Source: Ureibacillus thermosphaericus (GTDB lineage: Bacteria; Bacillota; Bacilli; Bacillales_A; Planococcaceae). From it: a stretch of 55,444 nucleotides of DNA. The first letter of the stretch is position 1, and each line of letters starts with the position of its first letter. The notes under the pieces are model-generated. The model worked only from the letters and a program-made list of their open reading frames with translations, was not told where the DNA came from and did no database searches. The stretch lies in NCBI RefSeq assembly GCF_012396605.1, contig NZ_JAAXPW010000022.1, positions 1 to 55,444 of the forward strand. The letters run 5' to 3'. The position numbers and the translations under genes were made by a program. Shown here in pieces: positions 8,643 to 16,624 of the stretch.

Positions 8643-10814
8643 TTACTTTCCTCGCTCTACGTTGTTGGAAAATTCCATCTTCCAACTGAAATATTCTTCT
8701 TCAGGATTTTTTTCATAACGCAACATTGCATCAAACTTATTCCCTTTTTTGCTTGTGAGACCTTTCAATAACACATTCCCATCTCTCAACAACTGCTTCA
8801 CCATCGTTTTCGTCGGTTTCTTTTTCATGGAAGCCAGGAATTTATCATTTTTCCAAATGACAAATTTACATCCATTTTTCCAATTGCTGCAACCAAATCC
8901 TTTTTTCCCTTCAATGACCGCATGACCACAAACTGGGCATTTCCCTACCACTTCAAAGGTTTTCTTCTTTTTCTCCACTTCATTTAAAATCACATCTTCA
9001 TCTTGTTGAATGGTATATACAGCTCTTTTCGTAAAGTCAAAAATAAATTGTAAAAATCGTTCCCGCTGAAATTTTTGTTTTTCAATATCCGATAACGTTT
9101 TTTCTAATCGGCCGGTAAACTCTAAATCAAACAATTCTTTGATTGGGAATGTTTCAACAATTCGCTTCCCTAGCTCTGTGCAAATTAGATATTTATTTTT
9201 CGTTGTAATGTAACCAATTGATTTCAACTTTTTGATTGTTTCTGCTCTTGTTGCCGGCGTGCCGATGCTAAAACCGCTTAAAATGGTCGCCATCATTTCA
9301 TCGCTTTCTTCCAACTCTTCTTCCTTCCCTTTTCCGCACGTTTCCATCACCTTCAATAACGTTTTTTCCGTATGATGTTTCGGCGGCTTAGTAACATAAG
9401 AGGTTAGTTCATGGTCCATGATTGTCACTAGCTCATGAAGGGTTACATTTGGAAGAATCATATCTTTTGACTCAATTTGTTCTACTTTTCTCCACCCTTC
9501 TACAATTTGAACTCTGCCTTTTGAAATAAACTCTCCTTTGATTTCGTTCACTTTCGTTACGATTTTTGTTTCTTCATGTTCAGCCACAGGCATAAATTGC
9601 ATTAGAAAACGATTTTTAATCGCTTCATAAACGATTTTCTCATCATTCGATAAACGGGCAGGCTTCACATACGTCGGGATAATGGCGCTATGGCTTTCGA
9701 CCTTTGAGTTGTCAAATACACGTTTCTTTTTAGCAAAAACGATTTCACCTTCATAAGGTAAGCCTTTTTTTACAATTTGAAGAACCTTCATTGCTTTATC
9801 CACTAAACTTTCTTCCAATACGACGCTAGCTGTACGTGGATAGGTAATATATTTCTTTTCATAAAGGGATTGGGCAACTTTCAGCACTTTATCGGAAGTC
9901 CAACCTTTATATTTGCTCGTAATATACCCTTGCAAGTTTGTCAAATTGAATAAGTAAGGAGGATATTCTCTCTTTTTCTCTACGGTCTTTTCGATAATTT
10001 GTGCTTGATGATTCGCTAATGCTTTTTGAATGTTTTCTAATTCATCTCTATTCTTAAACTTTTCCTCTCCATTTACGTGATACGTTCCTTTATACACTTC
10101 CCCATTTTGGGTTTGAAAGGACGCTTCGAGTTTGAAATAATCTTCAGGTTTGAATTGTTCGATTTCTTTATCTCGATCATAAATTATTTTTAATGTAGGT
10201 AATAAAACTCTTCCGATGTTTAAAGCACTGCCTGATCCTTTCTGATATTTTAACGTTGCAACAGATGTCAAATTAATGCCAATCACCCAATCCGCCCATT
10301 GCCGACTAATTCCTGCATCCAACAGCGGTCTCATTTCCGTATTTGGTTTTAATTGTTTAAGACCTTTCAACACTTCTTCCTTCGTCCATTCATTTTGCAA
10401 CATTCGATACACAGGCTTATTCGTTTTCAAATTATATATAATTGTATCGCCAATCAGTTGCCCTTCCCGATCATAGTCGCAGGCAGAAATAATCATTTCC
10501 ACGTCAGGGCGGTTCATTAACTGTTGGATAATTTCCAGCTGCTTTTTTGCCCCAAAGTCTTCTTTCTCTTTATTTTTAGGATCTGTTTTCACTTTGTATT
10601 GAAATTTTTGTGGGATGAAAGGAAAGTACTCCATTCTCCATTTCGTCATTTTTGGATCATAATCTTTCGCATCATACAATTCAAGAAGGTGTCCGAAAGC
10701 CCACGTAATAATGTATCCGTTCCCTTCAAAATATCCTTCTTTTTTTGTTTTTATGTTTAACGCATCTGCAATATTTTTCGCAACGGATGGTTTTTCTGTT
10801 AATATTAATTTCAT
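8643..10814 (-). CDS. topB: DNA topoisomerase III
   Basis: Type IA topoisomerase of 723 residues that relaxes or decatenates DNA through a 5'-phosphotyrosine intermediate. A TOPRIM domain starts KLILTEKPSVAKNIA (2-16) and carries DYDREG (113-118), with acidic residues for metal binding. The catalytic tyrosine is Y325 in TYPRTAS; most relatives have PRTDS or PRTDC there. A C-terminal four-cysteine zinc ribbon (CPVCGH ... CSNWKNGC) follows at about residue 630. ATG at 10812-10814 has AAGGTGATTG just upstream. The length is typical of Bacillus TopB, and this copy stands alone rather than within a conjugative element. Confidence 0.93.
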   Translation of the reverse strand: MKLILTEKPSVAKNIADALNIKTKKEGYFEGNGYIITWAFGHLLELYDAKDYDPKMTKWRMEYFPFIPQKFQYKVKTDPKNKEKEDFGAKKQLEIIQQLMNRPDVEMIISACDYDREGQLIGDTIIYNLKTNKPVYRMLQNEWTKEEVLKGLKQLKPNTEMRPLLDAGISRQWADWVIGINLTSVATLKYQKGSGSALNIGRVLLPTLKIIYDRDKEIEQFKPEDYFKLEASFQTQNGEVYKGTYHVNGEEKFKNRDELENIQKALANHQAQIIEKTVEKKREYPPYLFNLTNLQGYITSKYKGWTSDKVLKVAQSLYEKKYITYPRTASVVLEESLVDKAMKVLQIVKKGLPYEGEIVFAKKKRVFDNSKVESHSAIIPTYVKPARLSNDEKIVYEAIKNRFLMQFMPVAEHEETKIVTKVNEIKGEFISKGRVQIVEGWRKVEQIESKDMILPNVTLHELVTIMDHELTSYVTKPPKHHTEKTLLKVMETCGKGKEEELEESDEMMATILSGFSIGTPATRAETIKKLKSIGYITTKNKYLICTELGKRIVETFPIKELFDLEFTGRLEKTLSDIEKQKFQRERFLQFIFDFTKRAVYTIQQDEDVILNEVEKKKKTFEVVGKCPVCGHAVIEGKKGFGCSNWKNGCKFVIWKNDKFLASMKKKPTKTMVKQLLRDGNVLLKGLTSKKGNKFDAMLRYEKNPEEEYFSWKMEFSNNVERGK

Positions 10815-10980
10815 TTTTTACAATCACCTTGTGTTGACTAGTTTTAATTATAATTATAATGTTATTTTCTTTGATTAGAATGTATTGAGTTAACCAGAAA
10901 TAGTATAATATGAAATTTTATAGAAAATAGTATTTGATATTGATATAATGTCATTACAAAGGTAGGGGGAGTTTATTGCC

Positions 10981-11379
10981 ATGCAAAATGTTTCAAAACG
11001 AACGATTTTATGGATTGTACCTATACTCATCCTTTTTATTTTTTGGTATATGTATAAACCAACGGATGGTGCTGAATATATATACTATATTAAAACACAA
11101 ACTTCTAGTAGTAGCCCTTCGTTAAACTATGAAGATGCTTTGAACAAAACTTGCGAAAATGAAGAGTGGATTTATTTTAAAACGAACAATCGCCAACATG
11201 TTGTAGAGTTTAAAGGAGTTTGTCCTGTTGATGGACAAGAAAAGGCGGATATCAACTTGCAATTTATTGTGGAGAAAGATTTATCGGACTTTAAAGTTGG
11301 AGCAATGTTATTGAAAGGCGAGCAACAAACTCCTGAAAAGCGGGATGCGTTTTTAAATGAAGTTCTATCAAGTCAATGA
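10981..11379 (+). CDS. membrane-anchored uncharacterised protein
   Basis: 132 residues: a basic N-terminus, one membrane helix (residues 9-25, ILWIVPILILFIFWYMY) and an extracellular soluble domain with two cysteines (TCENEEW, GVCPVDG) that could form a disulfide. ATG is preceded by AGGGGGAG. No family recognised. The gene ends in a terminator, and the large repeat array begins about 15 bases beyond it. Confidence 0.65.
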   Translation: MQNVSKRTILWIVPILILFIFWYMYKPTDGAEYIYYIKTQTSSSSPSLNYEDALNKTCENEEWIYFKTNNRQHVVEFKGVCPVDGQEKADINLQFIVEKDLSDFKVGAMLLKGEQQTPEKRDAFLNEVLSSQ

Positions 11380-11384
11380 TTCAT

Positions 11385-11418
11385 CAGAGCGAATGAAGTA
11401 AATTCGCTCTGTTTTTTT
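11385..11418 (+). terminator. terminator after the 132-residue protein gene
   Basis: A 10-bp perfect stem (11385-11394 with 11402-11411) followed by T7. Confidence 0.9.
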
Positions 11419-11430
11419 ATTTTAGGGATA

Positions 11431-12642
11431 TTGACTAATGGCTCACCTTAGCATTTGCTGGTAATTTTCATCGATTGGCTATTCTCTTCCTAATTTTGGA
11501 TTTTATTGAGTTTGCTGATGCCTTTTTCATCCATTGACTATTATCTTGCTGAGTTTGACTATTATCCTTGATTGATTGACTATTATCTTCTTGATTTTGA
11601 CTAATATGGAATTTCGCTAAGCCCCTTTTTCTTCCGTTGGCTATTATGTTCCCAAGTTTGACTATTATCCTTGCATGGTTGACTATTATCTTCATCATTT
11701 TGACTATTATCGTATTGGGCGAGGCACCTTTTTCTTCCGTTGGCTATTATCTTGCCGAGTTTGACTATTATCCTTGCATGGTTGACTATTATCTTCTTGA
11801 TTTTGACTATTATCGTATTGGACGAGGCACCTTTTTCTTCCGTTGGCTATTATCTTGCCGAGTTTGACTATTATCCTTGCATGGTTGACTATTATCTTCA
11901 TCATTTTGACTATTATCGTATCGGGCGAGGCACCCTTTTTCTTCGGTTGGCTATTATCTTGTCGAGTTTGACTATTATCCTTGCATGGTTGACTATTATC
12001 TTCTTGATTTTGACTATTATCGTATCGGGCGAGGCACCCTTTTTCTTCGGTTGGCTATTATCTTGTCGAGTTTGACTATTATCCTTGCATGGTTGACTAT
12101 TATCTTCTTGATTTTGACTATTATCGTATTGGACGAGGCAACTTTTTCTTCCATTGGCTATTATCTTGCCGAGTTTGACTATTATCCTTGCATGGTTGAC
12201 TATTATCTTCATCATTTTGACTATTATCGTATTGGACGAGGCAACTTTTTCTTCCATTGGCTATTATCTTGCCGAGTTTGACTATTATCCTTGCATGGTT
12301 GACTATTATCTTCATCATTTTGACTATTATCGTATTGGGCGAGGCACCTTTTTCTTCCGTTGGCTATTATCTTGCCGAGTTTGACTATTATCCTTGCATG
12401 GTTGACTATTATCTTCTTGATTTTGACTATTATCGTATCGGGCGAGGCACCCTTTTTCTTCCATTGGCTATTATCTTGCCGAGTTTGACTATTATCCTTG
12501 CATGGTTGACTATTATCTTCATCATTTTGACTATTATCGTATCGGGCGAGGCACCCTTTTTCTTCCATTGGCTATTATCTTGCCGTGTTTGACTATTATC
12601 CTTGCATGGTTGACTATTATCTCCACGATTTTGGCTATTATC
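11431..12642 (-). repeat. array A: 103-bp tandem repeat of four 21-bp-phased cores
   Basis: About 1.2 kb between two convergent genes. The core TTGACTATTATC (minus: GATAATAGTCAA) recurs at 21-bp steps in groups of four, then a 40- or 41-bp step. Full units start at 11534, 11637, 11740, 11843, 11947, 12051, 12154, 12257, 12360, 12464 and 12568, i.e. 103 or 104 bases apart; degenerate cores lie at 11431, 11475 and 11496. The first core of units 11637-12568 is the variant TTGGCTATTATC. Units differ by a few bases: the third spacer is TTCATCATT or TTCTTGATT, and the linker begins GTATTGGGC, GTATTGGAC or GTATCGGGC. All reading frames through it shift at each unit, so it is not coding. Confidence 0.95.
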
Positions 12643-12683
12643 GAACATTGCAGATTTCGATTACACTTCATCATGTTGTAACT

Positions 12684-12727
12684 CAAAAAATAAAAGGCAA
12701 AGAGCACCTCAATAGTACCCTTCGCCT
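12684..12727 (-). terminator. terminator after aspA
   Basis: A stem of 12695-12708 with 12714-12727 including G-U pairs; the minus strand continues TTTTATTTTTT. It lies 12 bases past the aspA stop. Confidence 0.8.
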
Positions 12728-12739
12728 AAAAAAATTGCA

Positions 12740-14146
12740 TTATTTTCTTCCAGCAATTCCCGGATGTGTCATTTCATATGGATTTAAGATTTCATTTAAC
12801 TGTTCTTCTGTTAATACGCCATACTTAATGCAAAGTTCACGGATGGATTCCCCTGTAAGATATGCTTCACGTGCTAATTTTGCAGCTGTTTCATAGCCTA
12901 CATGTGGGTTTATTGCAGTGATGATTCCAATGCTTTTTTCAACATATTCTTTCATACGTTCTTCATTTGCCTTAATGCCTTTTAAGCAGTTTTCTGTAAA
13001 GGATTTAAAGACATTTGTCATAATCGAAATCGATTGAATTAAATTGAAGAATAACACAGGTTCCATCACATTTAATTCAAATTGGCCTGCTTCAGATGCA
13101 GATGTAATTGTTAAATCATTACCGAACACTTGGAATGCCACTTGGTTCATCACTTCTGGCATAACAGGATTCACTTTACCAGGCATGATAGAAGATCCAG
13201 GTTGTCGAGCAGGAAGAACGATTTCTGATAAGCCTGCGCGTGGTCCAGATGCCATTAAGCGTAAATCATTGGCAATTTTAGACATGTTGATCATGCAAAC
13301 TTTTAATGCAGAAGAAACTTCTGTATAGCAGTCTGTATTTTGAGTTGCGTCCACTAAATGTTGTGCACTTCTTAATGGATGTCCGCTGAATTTCGCTAAA
13401 TGTTCTGTTACGATTCTTATATATTCAGGATCTGCATTTAAGCCAGTGCCGACTGCTGTTGCACCCATGTTGATGTCGTATAAATTGTTTCTCGTATTGG
13501 CAATACGTTCAATATCGCGGGCAATAACACGAGCATATGCTTCAAACTCTTGTCCTAATAAAATAGGAACAGCGTCTTGCAAGTGCGTTCTTCCCATTTT
13601 AATAACGCCAGCGAATTCATCTGCTTTTTTCATGAATTCTTGTTGCATGTATTTTGTAGTTTCAATTAATTGATTTAATAAACTTAACACAGCAATATGC
13701 GTTGCAGTAGGGAAAGCATCGTTTGTTGATTGAGACATATTTACATGGGAGTTTGGACTAATTTTTGAATAGTTTCCTTTTTCCTCTCCCATTAATTCTA
13801 ATGCGCGGTTAGCAATCACTTCATTTGCATTCATATTAATGGAAGTTCCTGCCCCGCCTTGAATTGGGTCAACAATAAATTGATCATTCCATTTTCCTTC
13901 AATCACTTCGTCAGCAGCTTTTACGATATATTGCCCAACTTCTTTATCGAGTAAGCCAACTTCCATGTTTGCTAATGCGGCTGATTTTTTTACAATCCCT
14001 AGTGATTTAATTAATTCTGGATGAATACGATAACCTGTAATTGGAAAATTTTCCGTTGCCCGAATTGTTTGTACGCCATAATAAGCGTCTTTCGGAATCT
14101 CCTTTTCTCCTAAAAAGTCTTTCTCAATACGAACATCGGTATTCAT
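12740..14146 (-). CDS. aspA: aspartate ammonia-lyase
   Basis: Converts L-aspartate to fumarate and ammonia in the cytosol. 468 residues of the fumarase/aspartase superfamily, with the signature GSSIMPGKVNP, whose serine is the catalytic base (Ser318 in the YM55-1 enzyme), plus GRTHLQDAVP and TGLNADPEY. The whole protein, including N-terminus MNTDVRIEKDFLGEKEIP and C-terminus, is from memory almost identical to the thermostable, non-allosteric aspartase of Bacillus sp. YM55-1, which argues for aspartase over fumarase and for a thermotolerant host. ATG is preceded by AAGGAGATTG. A perfect cre site lies 39 bases upstream, so CcpA repression is likely. Confidence 0.95.
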   Translation of the reverse strand: MNTDVRIEKDFLGEKEIPKDAYYGVQTIRATENFPITGYRIHPELIKSLGIVKKSAALANMEVGLLDKEVGQYIVKAADEVIEGKWNDQFIVDPIQGGAGTSINMNANEVIANRALELMGEEKGNYSKISPNSHVNMSQSTNDAFPTATHIAVLSLLNQLIETTKYMQQEFMKKADEFAGVIKMGRTHLQDAVPILLGQEFEAYARVIARDIERIANTRNNLYDINMGATAVGTGLNADPEYIRIVTEHLAKFSGHPLRSAQHLVDATQNTDCYTEVSSALKVCMINMSKIANDLRLMASGPRAGLSEIVLPARQPGSSIMPGKVNPVMPEVMNQVAFQVFGNDLTITSASEAGQFELNVMEPVLFFNLIQSISIMTNVFKSFTENCLKGIKANEERMKEYVEKSIGIITAINPHVGYETAAKLAREAYLTGESIRELCIKYGVLTEEQLNEILNPYEMTHPGIAGRK

Positions 14147-14184
14147 AATAAAAACAATCTCCTTTTCTTTCTATCGAAGCTCTA

Positions 14185-14199
14185 AGCAAACGTTTACAT
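14185..14199 (-). promoter_or_regulatory. CcpA cre site upstream of aspA
   Basis: The minus strand reads ATGTAAACGTTTGCT, which fits every position of the consensus WTGNAANCGNWNNCW. It lies in the leader, 39 bases before the aspA start, where CcpA would act as a roadblock or repressor. Confidence 0.75.
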
Positions 14200-14400
14200 T
14201 GTCGAACTTGTATTAGAGTTTCTTTATTAAATCCTACACTATTCTATCATAGAAAAATATAAAAAGAGCCCTGTTTCCTAATAATATTTTGTAATAGTAT
14301 TGCCAAATTCACATAAATGTTATTTAATAGATTCTATATTGTTTTATTTCAGAGTTTTCGGAAAATTATAGGATATTAATATAGTTTTGAGGGAAGTCAA

Positions 14401-15282
14401 ATGAATGTATCTGCTATGATTAAACTGTCAGTTAGTATGGCCATTTTTGGTTCCATCGGTTTATTTACAGTGAATACAGGGATTCCTGCTGTAGAGCTCG
14501 TATTTGTTCGTTGTATCTGTGCAACTTTATTTTTAGGTGGACTATGGTTGATAACCGGAGGACATAAGACAGAAGTTTGGGATCGAAAAGAAGTATTACA
14601 AACTCTATTTTGCGGAATATTCCTCGTATTGAATTGGGTGTTTTTATTTAAGGCATTTGAAGAAATGTCCATTTCCGTAGCCATTTCTATTTATAACTTA
14701 GCACCCATTTTCGTTGTGATGTTAGGTGCGGTATTATTGAAAGAACACATTACGATTGGGAATATTCTTGCCATTATCATCTGTTTTGTTGGCTCTGTTT
14801 TTATTGTTGGAATGGAACATTTACATTCCATTGAAGCTTTTATGAATTCTGGATTTATATGGGCCATGTTATCCGCCATTTGCTATGCGTTGACGATGTT
14901 TTTAAGTAAGACGCTAAAAGGATTATCACCTTATGCAACGACATTTGTACAAACAGCTTTGGGCATACTCATTTTGTTGCCAATGTGCGATTTTTCGGTG
15001 TTTCATGGTTTAACAAGCACAAACATAATGTTTATAGTGGGAACAGGTATTATTCATACTGGATTTGTTTACTATTTATTCTTTGACAGTATTCGTAAAT
15101 TGCCGACAATCATTGTTTCTGTTTTAACTTTCCTTGACCCAGTTGTAGCAATTTTACTCGATATGGTGATTCTTGATTTTAGACCAAGCCTCTTGCAGAC
15201 TCTTGGTATTTTGTTTATTTTTGGCGGAATCTCATATACGGTATTAAAGCCCAGAAAATATACACAGGAGAAGTTAGCGTAA
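14401..15282 (+). CDS. EamA-family (DMT) transporter
   Basis: 293 residues with ten hydrophobic helices arranged as two EamA repeats: FGSIGLFTVNTG and FVRCICATLFLGG in the first half, AMLSAICYALTMFLSK opening the second, and TFLDPVVAILLDMVIL near the end. The drug/metabolite transporter superfamily exports small metabolites or amino acids; the substrate is unknown. ATG is preceded by GAGGGAAG. It is divergent from aspA and transcribed alone, ending at the 15414-15447 hairpin. Confidence 0.85.
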   Translation: MNVSAMIKLSVSMAIFGSIGLFTVNTGIPAVELVFVRCICATLFLGGLWLITGGHKTEVWDRKEVLQTLFCGIFLVLNWVFLFKAFEEMSISVAISIYNLAPIFVVMLGAVLLKEHITIGNILAIIICFVGSVFIVGMEHLHSIEAFMNSGFIWAMLSAICYALTMFLSKTLKGLSPYATTFVQTALGILILLPMCDFSVFHGLTSTNIMFIVGTGIIHTGFVYYLFFDSIRKLPTIIVSVLTFLDPVVAILLDMVILDFRPSLLQTLGILFIFGGISYTVLKPRKYTQEKLA

Positions 15283-15410
15283 TAAAAAATTTCTTCTTTC
15301 TTTTTATTGACGATTAAGTTTCGCTTTGATGATATGAAACATTCCCTGTTTATCGAATATTAAATTCACTAACTTGAAAAGTATTTTGGAAATATCAAAA
15401 CACATAAATA

Positions 15411-15453
15411 AAAGGCTGCCTGGAAAGTAACGACTTGTTAGGCAGCCATTTTT
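15411..15453. terminator. terminator between convergent genes
   Basis: GGCTGCCT (15414-15421) pairs with AGGCAGCC (15440-15447), with an inner AAGT/ACTT helix; T-rich tails occur on both strands, serving the EamA gene and the CvfC-like gene. Confidence 0.8.
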
Positions 15454-15490
15454 ACATTGCAAAGGGCACAAAACTTACCCACTTTTATAC

Positions 15491-16609
15491 TCAGTTATTA
15501 TTTCTCTCCATCATTTGCTTCCAGACGGATCCTTTTGCTTCTTCGCCTTGCTCGATTCGTGCAATAGCCATCTTTACTTGGAGTTTCACCTCAAATTCCG
15601 GATCATTTTCCGCATCCCTTAATGCAGGAAGACTCCGTTCCGTTCCAGATTCATATAAAAACATAGCTGCACGCCAGCGGACAAGTTTATTTTTATCTTT
15701 TAACGCTTCCATCATGGCCGGTTCAAATTCTACAAATCCAAGATCGCTCATGCAATCTCCTGCAGTGCGGCGAACCGCGGCGCTTTTATCTTTCAATACA
15801 CGAACAAGAAGCGGCACAACTGCCTTATCTTCAATCATGCCTAAATACACTGTTGCGAGTCTCCGAATGGACATCTGTTCATCTTCCAAAGCTTTTTCCA
15901 ATAATGGAAGATCATCCAAATCCGGATCCGGAATTTGATCTAGCATTTGGAAACGTTCCTTCCAATCCTCCACCTCAAACTCTTCCACCGTAATTTTCTT
16001 TCTTTTTACGGTTTCTTGTTTTTTTGCATTTGCTGCTTCCACTATGCGGGCAATCCGTTCATCTGGATATGTTGCTTCAATTTCTTTTAAGACGCTTTGC
16101 GCAATTTCTTCTTTATCTCCATAGCGAATGCCAAAATCTGCCCACTTACGTTCGAAAATATAGTTTTCGTCTGTCTTGTCAACTTTAATTTGATGAAACG
16201 CATTCACAAACCGCTCACCAGTTGAAATCCGATGTTCACCGGAAGAATCAAACACTTTAATTTGAAGCGGCAATCCTCTAAACATTTGAACGTGGACAAA
16301 AACTTCTCCATAATGATCCACAGCTTGTTCCTTTTGTTCCACCTCTTCTGTTTGATCACCAAGCGCATTGCGAACTTGGGATAAAATCGTTTCCCATTGA
16401 TATTTTGCATTCCGCTCAACCGCTAAAAAATCTAATACGCGATAAACACCCTTAACGCCTTCAATTTTCAAGATTTCTTGGATTTCACTTGGCGCTTCTT
16501 CTATATTTTCTTTCGTATAATTAAAGCTTTTGCCAAAAGGCAACTCCTCATCCACTACCACTTTCATTGAATTGGGACTCGGTGTTGGCTCAATCGTTAC
16601 TATTTTCAA
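15491..16609 (-). CDS. CvfC/YpgR-like protein: Nfu-N domain plus HEAT repeats
   Basis: About 372 residues. Residues 1-85 match the N-terminal domain of Nfu-type iron-sulfur scaffolds (IEPTPSPNSMKVVVDEELPFG); residues 230-360 form HEAT-like repeats (ALEDEQMSIRRLATVYLG, VLKDKSAAVRRTAGDC, ALKDKNKLVRWRAAMFL). This architecture is that of conserved virulence factor C (staphylococci) and YpgR (B. subtilis), whose biochemical role is not settled. TTG 16607-16609 is chosen because GGAGGG lies seven bases upstream; an in-frame ATG at 16624 would overlap the ABC-F stop region and has no binding site. Translation is probably coupled to the ABC-F gene directly upstream. Confidence 0.8.
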   Translation of the reverse strand: MKIVTIEPTPSPNSMKVVVDEELPFGKSFNYTKENIEEAPSEIQEILKIEGVKGVYRVLDFLAVERNAKYQWETILSQVRNALGDQTEEVEQKEQAVDHYGEVFVHVQMFRGLPLQIKVFDSSGEHRISTGERFVNAFHQIKVDKTDENYIFERKWADFGIRYGDKEEIAQSVLKEIEATYPDERIARIVEAANAKKQETVKRKKITVEEFEVEDWKERFQMLDQIPDPDLDDLPLLEKALEDEQMSIRRLATVYLGMIEDKAVVPLLVRVLKDKSAAVRRTAGDCMSDLGFVEFEPAMMEALKDKNKLVRWRAAMFLYESGTERSLPALRDAENDPEFEVKLQVKMAIARIEQGEEAKGSVWKQMMERNNN

Positions 16610-16624
16610 TATTCTTCCCTCCAT

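Noticed and set aside
10834-10860. PerR-like box or promoter upstream of topB (ATTATAATTATAAT; TTGACT with TATAAT)
   Set aside because: The palindrome lacks the central base of PerR sites and is simple AT repeat; the promoter spacing is 15, so it was left out.
11431-12642. Array A as a CRISPR array
   Set aside because: Cores are 12 bases, spacers are 9 bases and repeated between units, there is no cas gene, and the units are simple tandem copies.
11534-12642. Cores as tandem sigma-A promoters (TTGACT and TATTAT)
   Set aside because: Within a core the two elements touch, and between neighbouring cores they are 20 bases apart, not 16-18.
11637-12642. DnaA boxes (TTATCC...) in array A
   Set aside because: Only one core in four is followed by C to give TTATCCTTG, which matches six of nine positions of TTATCCACA; arrays B and C lack it.
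11468-12648. Many overlapping ORFs on both strands in array A, such as those with repeated DNSQ every seven residues
   Set aside because: They arise because the 21-bp period is a multiple of three; each breaks or shifts at the 103/104-bp unit boundary, has no ribosome binding site, and both strands look equally open.
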